A DNA stretch of 10,380 nucleotides from Candidatus Fermentibacterota bacterium (GTDB lineage: Bacteria; JAFGKV01), in contig JAFGKV010000166.1 in the NCBI GenBank assembly GCA_016928395.1, forward strand, positions 1 through 10,380, written 5' to 3'. Each line of letters opens with the position of its first letter. The stretch's first letter is position 1. A model generated the notes under the pieces. It was not told the origin of the DNA and did no database searches. It saw only the letters and a list, made by a program, of their open reading frames with translations. Made by a program: the position numbers and the translations under genes. Positions 6,119 to 10,380 of this stretch are shown here, piece by piece.

Positions 6119-6299
6119 CACACGCAGATGCCGACCACACTTCCACCCCCGAAAAACGTGAGTGCGCCCCGCGCCCTCACAGGCCCGACTGAACCCCCAA
6201 CCCTGTGCCCTTTTGTCTGTCTCCCCTCTCCCATCGACCAGTGCGACTTTGAGGACGAGGAAAGGCCCGAACTGCAGTATCTCCTCGTGACGGCGGGCG

Positions 6300-8003
6300 T
6301 CAGCCTCCGGCCTTCTCCAGTTTGGCCCACGAATCCCGTAGCGCAACCGACCGGTTGAACACCAGAGCATTCGGACGGCTCTCTGGATCAGTGCAGAAGT
6401 AGCCCTGTCTGAGGAACTGGTAGCTCTGCAGGGGCCCTGCATCTGCCAGTGAAGCCTCCACGCGGCAGTCGGAGAGCACTTGGAGCGACGTGGGATTGAG
6501 GAACTGAGTAAGGTCCTCTCCTTCCAACTTGGCGGGATCGGGCTCAGAGAAAAGATGGCTGTACAGGCGGACCTCGGCGTGCAGAGCATGATCGGCCGAT
6601 ACCCAGTGCAGGGTTCCCTTGATCTCCCTGCCATCGGGTGAGGAGCCGCCCATAGTCTGCGGATCATACGTGCAGCGCAGCTCGCGAATCTCCCCCGCGT
6701 GATCTTTCACGACGTCGACGCATCTGATGAAGTATGCATGCTTCAGGCGCACCTCCCGGCCCGGCGCCAGCCGGTAGAACTTCTTTGGAGGATCCTCGCG
6801 GAAGTCCTCCTGCTCAATGTAGAGAACCCGGGAGAACGGCAAGAGCCGGGTTCCCTGGGCGGGGTCCTCCGGGTTGTTGAGGGCCTCTACCTGCTCCACG
6901 ATGCCCTCGGGATAGTTCTCAATAACGACCCGTAGGGGCCGAAGCACTGCCATGACCCGGGGCGCCCGTCTGTTCAGGTCTTCTCGCAGGCAATGCTCCA
7001 GAAGCCCTGCGTCCACTACACTGTCGCGCTTGGCTACGCCGATGCGTTCGCAGAACGTGCGAATAGCTTCGGGCGTGTAGCCCCGACGGCGGAGGCCGCA
7101 CAGCGTCGGCATCCGGGGATCGTCCCATCCCTTCACTATGCCGTCTCGAACGATTCGGATCAGCTTGCGCTTGCTGAGGACCGTATGGGTCAGGTTCAGC
7201 CGGGCGAACTCGATTTGCTGTGGGTGATGCGCTCCCAGCGCCTCCAGGAACCAGTCGTATAGCGGCCGGTGGATCTCATACGCCAGATCGCACAGAGAGT
7301 GCGTGATACCCTCCATGGAGTCGCTCTGGCCATGGGCCCAGTCATACGTCGGGTAGATGCACCACGCATCTCCCGTGCGATGATGAGTGGCGTGGAGGAT
7401 CCGGTACATTATCGGATCCCGCATGTTCACGTTGGAGGCCGCCATGTCGATCTTGGCGCGCAGAGTCCGGGACCCATCAGGGAACGCGCCGTTCCGCATT
7501 CGCCCGAAGAGAGCCAGGTTCTCCTCCACCGAGCGGTTCCGGTATGGGCTTTCCCTGCCGGGCTCGGTCAGGGTGCCCCGGTACTCCCGCACCTCGTCGG
7601 GGCTCAAGTCGCAGACATAGGCCTTGCCCTTCCTGATCAGCTCCACGGCCCACGTGTAGAGCTGCTCGTAGTAGTCGGAGGCGAAGAACAGCCGGTCACC
7701 CCAGTCATAGCCCAACCACCGGATGTCATGCTTCATGCCTTCGACATACTCGGTCTCTTCCTTCACCGGATTTGTGTCGTCGAACCGGAGGTTGCAGAGA
7801 CCGCCATACTCCTCGGCGATGCCGAAGTCGATGCTGATGGCCTTGGCGTGGCCTATGTGCAGGTAGCCGTTGGGCTCCGGAGGGAATCGCGTGTGTACCC
7901 TGCCGCCGTTCTTGCCGGCGCGGATATCCCCCTCTACGATCTCTCGGATGAAGTCACGGGGGCGTTCGGGTTCACCTGCCTCGGCTCGTTCATTCTCTGT
8001 CAT
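6300..8003 (-). CDS. glnS: Glutaminyl-tRNA synthetase
   Basis: Class I synthetase that charges tRNA-Gln with glutamine in the cytoplasm. The 567 aa compare with 554 in E. coli. The front carries [17 protein letters not shown] (39-55) with the HIGH motif at 49-52, then RFDDTNP (73-79). [14 protein letters not shown] and the KMSKS-type VLSKR (275-279) follow, and the C-terminal half forms the anticodon-binding beta barrels, with LRCTYDPQT and KGTLHWV as in other GlnRS proteins. The ATG at 8003 has GAGAGAGGTG a few bases upstream. GlnRS wording, including [14 protein letters not shown], separates it from its neighbour GluRS. gltX ends 36 nt upstream on the same strand, so the two are probably one transcript. 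Having glnS means that the cell need not rely on tRNA-dependent amidation for Gln-tRNA, although GatCAB may still be present. Confidence 0.97.
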   Translation of the reverse strand: MTENERAEAGEPERPRDFIREIVEGDIRAGKNGGRVHTRFPPEPNGYLHIGHAKAISIDFGIAEEYGGLCNLRFDDTNPVKEETEYVEGMKHDIRWLGYDWGDRLFFASDYYEQLYTWAVELIRKGKAYVCDLSPDEVREYRGTLTEPGRESPYRNRSVEENLALFGRMRNGAFPDGSRTLRAKIDMAASNVNMRDPIMYRILHATHHRTGDAWCIYPTYDWAHGQSDSMEGITHSLCDLAYEIHRPLYDWFLEALGAHHPQQIEFARLNLTHTVLSKRKLIRIVRDGIVKGWDDPRMPTLCGLRRRGYTPEAIRTFCERIGVAKRDSVVDAGLLEHCLREDLNRRAPRVMAVLRPLRVVIENYPEGIVEQVEALNNPEDPAQGTRLLPFSRVLYIEQEDFREDPPKKFYRLAPGREVRLKHAYFIRCVDVVKDHAGEIRELRCTYDPQTMGGSSPDGREIKGTLHWVSADHALHAEVRLYSHLFSEPDPAKLEGEDLTQFLNPTSLQVLSDCRVEASLADAGPLQSYQFLRQGYFCTDPESRPNALVFNRSVALRDSWAKLEKAGG

Positions 8004-8039
8004 CCCGTCACCTCTCTCAGCGCAGCCACAAGGCCGCGA

Positions 8040-9488
8040 TCATTTTATGCTCTTCAGGGCGCCAGCCGCCCGGCGGATCCGCCGCCGGCACACTTCCTTG
8101 CCCAAGACCGCCATGGTGTCGAACAGCGGCGGTGAAGCGGCCCGCCCGGTCACCGCGACGCGTACCGACATGAACAGCTCATTGGGTGACCAGCCGGCCG
8201 CTTCGCAGAATGAGCGCAGTATGCTCTCGAGCCGCTCGGGTTGCCAGTCCAGCAAGGGATCCAGATGCTCATCCAGGAGCGTCTTCAGGACCTTCGCGGT
8301 GTCCTGCGGCGTGCGACCCTTGGGCACGAGCTTCTTCAGGGCCTGGTCATCATAGGCGACGTCGCCCACGAAGAAGAAGCGCCCATAGTCGAGGAAATCC
8401 TCCAGCGTTTCGATCCGTTCCTGAATCAAAGGGAGCACCTGCAGAAGGTAGTCGTCACCGAGGAGACCGGCCCGAAGGCGCTCGAGGAGCTGTACTACCG
8501 TCAACCCCCGGATATACTTGCCGTTCAGCCACGAGAGTTTCTCCAGGTCGAAGATGGGGCCGCCCAGGGTTATGCGTTCCAGTTCGAGGAGTCGGGCAAA
8601 TTCCTCCAGAGAGAACTCCTCCCGCTCGTCGGGCATGGCCCAGCCCATCAGGGCCAGGTAGTTCAGGAGCGCTTCGGGCAGGTAGCCCGCCCGGCGGTAG
8701 TAGTTCAGGCTGACCGGGTTCTTGCGCTTCGAGATCTTGGAGCGGTCGGCGTTGCGAAGCAGCGGCAAGTGACAGAACACGGGAGGTTCCCAGCCGAAGG
8801 CCCGGTAGAGCTGCACATGCTTGGGCAGCGACGAAAGCCACTCCTCGGCGCGGATGACATGGGAGATCTCCATAAGGTGATCGTCTACCACATTGGCCAG
8901 ATGATAGGTAGGGAATCCATCGCTCTTGAGCAGAACCTGGTCATCGATGCCCGCGGCTTCAAACGCGATTTCTCCCCGCAGCAGGTCCTTGACCACGATC
9001 TGCCCCTCCCGGGGCATGGCCAGGCGGACGACGTGGGGCTCGCCCCTGCGGAGGGCGGCGTCGGCCGGGGCCATGGCGCGGCAGTGGCCATCGTATCCCA
9101 CGGTTGTCGAGCCCTCAGCCTGCTGCCGCGCCCTGACTTTATCGAGTCGTTCTTTGGAGCAGAAGCACGGATAGGCATGGCCAGCGTTGATCAGGCGTTT
9201 TACATGCTCGCGATAGATCTCGCTGCGCTCGCTCTGGCGGTAGGGGCCACAGGGACCACCGACATCGGGGCCCTCGTCCCACGTGAGACCCAGCCAGTGC
9301 AGGGCCTCGAAGATCATGGCCTCACTGGCCTGATTGGACCGGGTCCGATCGGTATCCTCGATCCGGAGGATGAATTGGCCCCCATGCGTGTGGGCGAAGG
9401 CATAGTTAAACAAGGCCGCGTAGGCGGTACCCACGTGGGGATCGCCGGTGGGGCTGGGAGCGATGCGGGTGCGGACTGTACGGGACAC
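8040..9488 (-). CDS. gltX: Glutamyl-tRNA synthetase
   Basis: Class I synthetase that charges tRNA-Glu. IAPSPTGDPHVGTAYAAL (9-26) holds the HIGH-equivalent HVGT, RIEDTDR (42-48) follows, and KISKR (251-255) is the KMSKS equivalent. The helical anticodon-binding domain fills the C-terminus. CFC (108-110) and GHC (134-136) give three zinc-knuckle cysteines, but the position matching the E. coli His ligand two residues later is Ala138, so the zinc site may be incomplete. The frame extends to a TTG at 9530, but GTG 9488 is preferred: it has GAGGTG 7 nt upstream and places the protein start eight residues before the conserved IAPSPTG. This gives 482 aa, the normal length. First gene of the gltX-glnS pair, divergent from the small membrane protein and permease. 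Confidence 0.96.
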   Translation of the reverse strand: MSRTVRTRIAPSPTGDPHVGTAYAALFNYAFAHTHGGQFILRIEDTDRTRSNQASEAMIFEALHWLGLTWDEGPDVGGPCGPYRQSERSEIYREHVKRLINAGHAYPCFCSKERLDKVRARQQAEGSTTVGYDGHCRAMAPADAALRRGEPHVVRLAMPREGQIVVKDLLRGEIAFEAAGIDDQVLLKSDGFPTYHLANVVDDHLMEISHVIRAEEWLSSLPKHVQLYRAFGWEPPVFCHLPLLRNADRSKISKRKNPVSLNYYRRAGYLPEALLNYLALMGWAMPDEREEFSLEEFARLLELERITLGGPIFDLEKLSWLNGKYIRGLTVVQLLERLRAGLLGDDYLLQVLPLIQERIETLEDFLDYGRFFFVGDVAYDDQALKKLVPKGRTPQDTAKVLKTLLDEHLDPLLDWQPERLESILRSFCEAAGWSPNELFMSVRVAVTGRAASPPLFDTMAVLGKEVCRRRIRRAAGALKSIK

Positions 9489-9686
9489 GATGCGACACCT
9501 CAATGGAAGAGAGGAAGTCTCGTCGATCAATCCTCATAGGAGAACGCCGGGCACACGGCGGCATGCCGGCGGGAAGCCCCCTCTGATCGCGCTATGCCGC
9601 ACAAGATAGCGGCTCGTCGCTCAACGGAAACCCCGCGACGCGCAGCGGCGTCTGGCCGCAATGCAGGGGAACCCTTCAGAAATGAG

Positions 9687-9715
9687 TTGGTGCCTCGTGC
9701 CGAGAACTCTAGACT
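9687..9715 (+). promoter_or_regulatory. Weak promoter candidate for the small membrane protein and permease
   Basis: TTGGTG (9687-9692) and TAGACT (9710-9715) are 17 nt apart, matching three of six and four of six sigma70 bases. The position, about 80 nt before the ATG at 9797, is reasonable, but matches of this quality occur by chance. Confidence 0.22.
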
Positions 9716-9796
9716 ATTCGGTCTTGCTGTCCGTTCTTGTCCACTGGCCTGTTTCGAAAGTGCACTGCCAATGAACGTGATGCAACGGTGTCAGCC

Positions 9797-9955
9797 ATGA
9801 GCAGTGATGCGATCCTGGGGCTGGTGATCCTTTGCAGCGCCCTCTCGCTGACGGTCTACCTGGTGCTCAGGAGCCGCAGCATCATAGCCCGGATCACGAC
9901 CAGGCGTCTCTCGACCGTCCGAGAGATAGTGAAGGATCTCGACAATGGCCGATGA
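9797..9955 (+). CDS. Small single-pass membrane protein overlapping an APC permease gene
   Basis: The 52-aa protein has one hydrophobic helix (about 5-24, ILGLVILCSALSLTVYLVL) followed by a basic, amphipathic tail with several arginines, so the tail is probably cytoplasmic. I do not recognise a family. The ATG at 9797 gives a natural membrane-protein start; GTG 9788 and ATG 9737 lie upstream in frame and would add residues unlike the rest. No strong ribosome-binding site is visible. Its TGA at 9953-9955 falls 11 nt inside the following permease gene, so the two are likely translated from the same message with coupling. Tiny helices beside transporters can be accessory subunits, but here that is inference. 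The gene is supported by its helix, the overlap and the strand. Confidence 0.55.
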   Translation: MSSDAILGLVILCSALSLTVYLVLRSRSIIARITTRRLSTVREIVKDLDNGR

Positions 9956-10380
9956 TCGCCAGGCCGGCTCCGAGTTGTCCCGGGAGCTTTCGCTGTTCCA
10001 TCTTACCATGATGGGTCTCGGCATGATGATTGGTGCCGGGGTGTTTCTGGGAATCGGCAACAGCATCTTTCACGCCGGCCCGGGGGGTGTGCTTCTCACC
10101 TTCGCCTTGAATGGGCTCCTGGCCGTCTTGACGGTCATGTCCTATGCCGAGCTGTCCTCGGCGATACCGCGGGCCGGAGGCGCTTACAATTTCGCTCGCC
10201 TGGCCTTCGGCAAGGGCACGAGCTTCATGGCGGGATGGATGGAGTGGTTCGCGGCCACCGTCGCGGGAAGCATGTATGCCCTCACGTTCTCCATCTACAC
10301 CGTGCGCTATCTCGCGCAGCTGGGCCTCTTGGACTCGTTCGGCGGTTACTCCATCCCCGCCATCAAGCTCACCGCGGTGC
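9945..10380 (+). CDS. APC-superfamily amino-acid permease (3' partial)
   Basis: An open frame starts at ATG 9945 and runs to the window end, giving 145 residues of a much longer protein. The N-terminus ELSLFHLTMMGLGMMIGAGV (11-30) matches the first helix of APC amino-acid permeases, where the GxxIGAG-type motif binds the substrate backbone. A second helix follows near 48-66, and SYAELSSAIPRAGGAYNFAR (66-85) is the usual motif after it. GWMEWF (97-102) is a third match. I infer a proton- or sodium-coupled amino-acid transporter; its substrate cannot be read from this part. GAAGGA 8 nt before the ATG is a fair ribosome-binding site, lying inside the small membrane-protein gene. Whether it has a C-terminal universal-stress domain, as some relatives do, lies beyond the window. 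Confidence 0.9.
   Translation, partial: MADDRQAGSELSRELSLFHLTMMGLGMMIGAGVFLGIGNSIFHAGPGGVLLTFALNGLLAVLTVMSYAELSSAIPRAGGAYNFARLAFGKGTSFMAGWMEWFAATVAGSMYALTFSIYTVRYLAQLGLLDSFGGYSIPAIKLTAV

Larger units (their letters stand above)
5955..6299. other. Convergent intergenic spacer with degenerate short repeats
   Basis: The 345 bases between DUF2270 and glnS hold no gene that I can support; open frames on both strands lack any family resemblance. At 6008-6050 the sequence is a degenerate run of GGAACA and TGGAA words. A 12-bp perfect palindrome lies at 6056-6067 and a short hairpin at 6105-6118. The part at 6140-6250 is C-rich on the plus strand and otherwise plain. Confidence 0.55.

Noticed and set aside
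5955-6299. A broken gene or extra tail of glnS in the spacer
   Set aside because: GlnRS is full length without it, and none of the six frames shows a family-like segment.
7269-8135. A 288-codon plus-strand open frame
   Set aside because: It lies almost wholly antisense to glnS and has no recognisable protein features.
8241-9539. A 432-codon open frame on the plus strand
   Set aside because: It is antisense to gltX, whose motifs are unmistakable; long antisense frames are expected in GC-rich DNA.
9594-9800. A 68-codon plus-strand open frame upstream of the small membrane protein
   Set aside because: Arg-rich composition without helix or motif, in a different frame from the coupled small gene; looks like non-coding DNA.
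1-10380. tRNA genes, CRISPR arrays, insertion sequences or prophage genes
   Set aside because: I saw no cloverleaf with a TTC-loop, no regularly spaced repeats, and no transposase, integrase or phage protein in any frame.

Overview
This is a GC-rich bacterial chromosomal window, with no phage, plasmid, CRISPR, rRNA or tRNA signal visible. It carries a mixture of housekeeping genes and a few poorly characterised ones. A bacterial-type glutaminyl-tRNA synthetase beside a glutamyl-tRNA synthetase, an exosortase-type polysaccharide deacetylase, an FG-GAP membrane protein, a DUF2270 protein and an L,D-transpeptidase fit a Gram-negative, uncultured-type lineage, perhaps of the FCB/PVC or Eisenbacteria-like kind. 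That placement is a guess from gene style, not a phylogenetic result.

Layout. (a) 1-1527, plus strand: the 3' part of a membrane protein with a Lon-protease-like (S16 fold) domain, one transmembrane helix and an FG-GAP/VCBS-like outer domain. Its 5' end lies outside the window. (b) 1528-1788: convergent spacer with a strong hairpin. (c) 1789-2598, minus: NodB-family polysaccharide deacetylase of the exosortase-associated type. (d) 2599-2829: repeat-rich spacer with inverted arrays of a 7-bp unit flanking two hairpins. (e) 4987 down to 2830, minus: a compact four-gene run, tandem-ACT protein, L,D-transpeptidase, tsaE, tsaB, with 30 nt, 4 nt and 4 nt junctions. (f) 4988-5261: divergent intergenic region with a good sigma70-like promoter reading right. 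(g) 5262-5954, plus: DUF2270 membrane protein. (h) 5955-6299: convergent non-coding spacer. (i) 9488 down to 6300, minus: gltX then glnS, 36 nt apart. (j) 9489-9796: divergent intergenic region. (k) 9797-10380, plus: a 52-residue single-pass membrane protein overlapping the start of an APC-family amino-acid permease that runs off the window.

How the genes work together. tsaE and tsaB make two parts of the t6A37 tRNA-modification machinery, and gltX and glnS charge tRNA-Glu and tRNA-Gln, so both minus-strand runs serve translation. The L,D-transpeptidase and the deacetylase act on the envelope. The ACT protein looks like a detached aspartokinase regulatory region. Several starts had to be reset. 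tsaE appears to have no ATG, GTG or TTG start that would keep its conserved N-terminus. tsaB, gltX and the deacetylase start downstream of the longest open frame. The permease is open to the window end. The least described items are the Lon-like/FG-GAP fusion, the stand-alone ACT-ACT protein and the tiny protein coupled to the permease.
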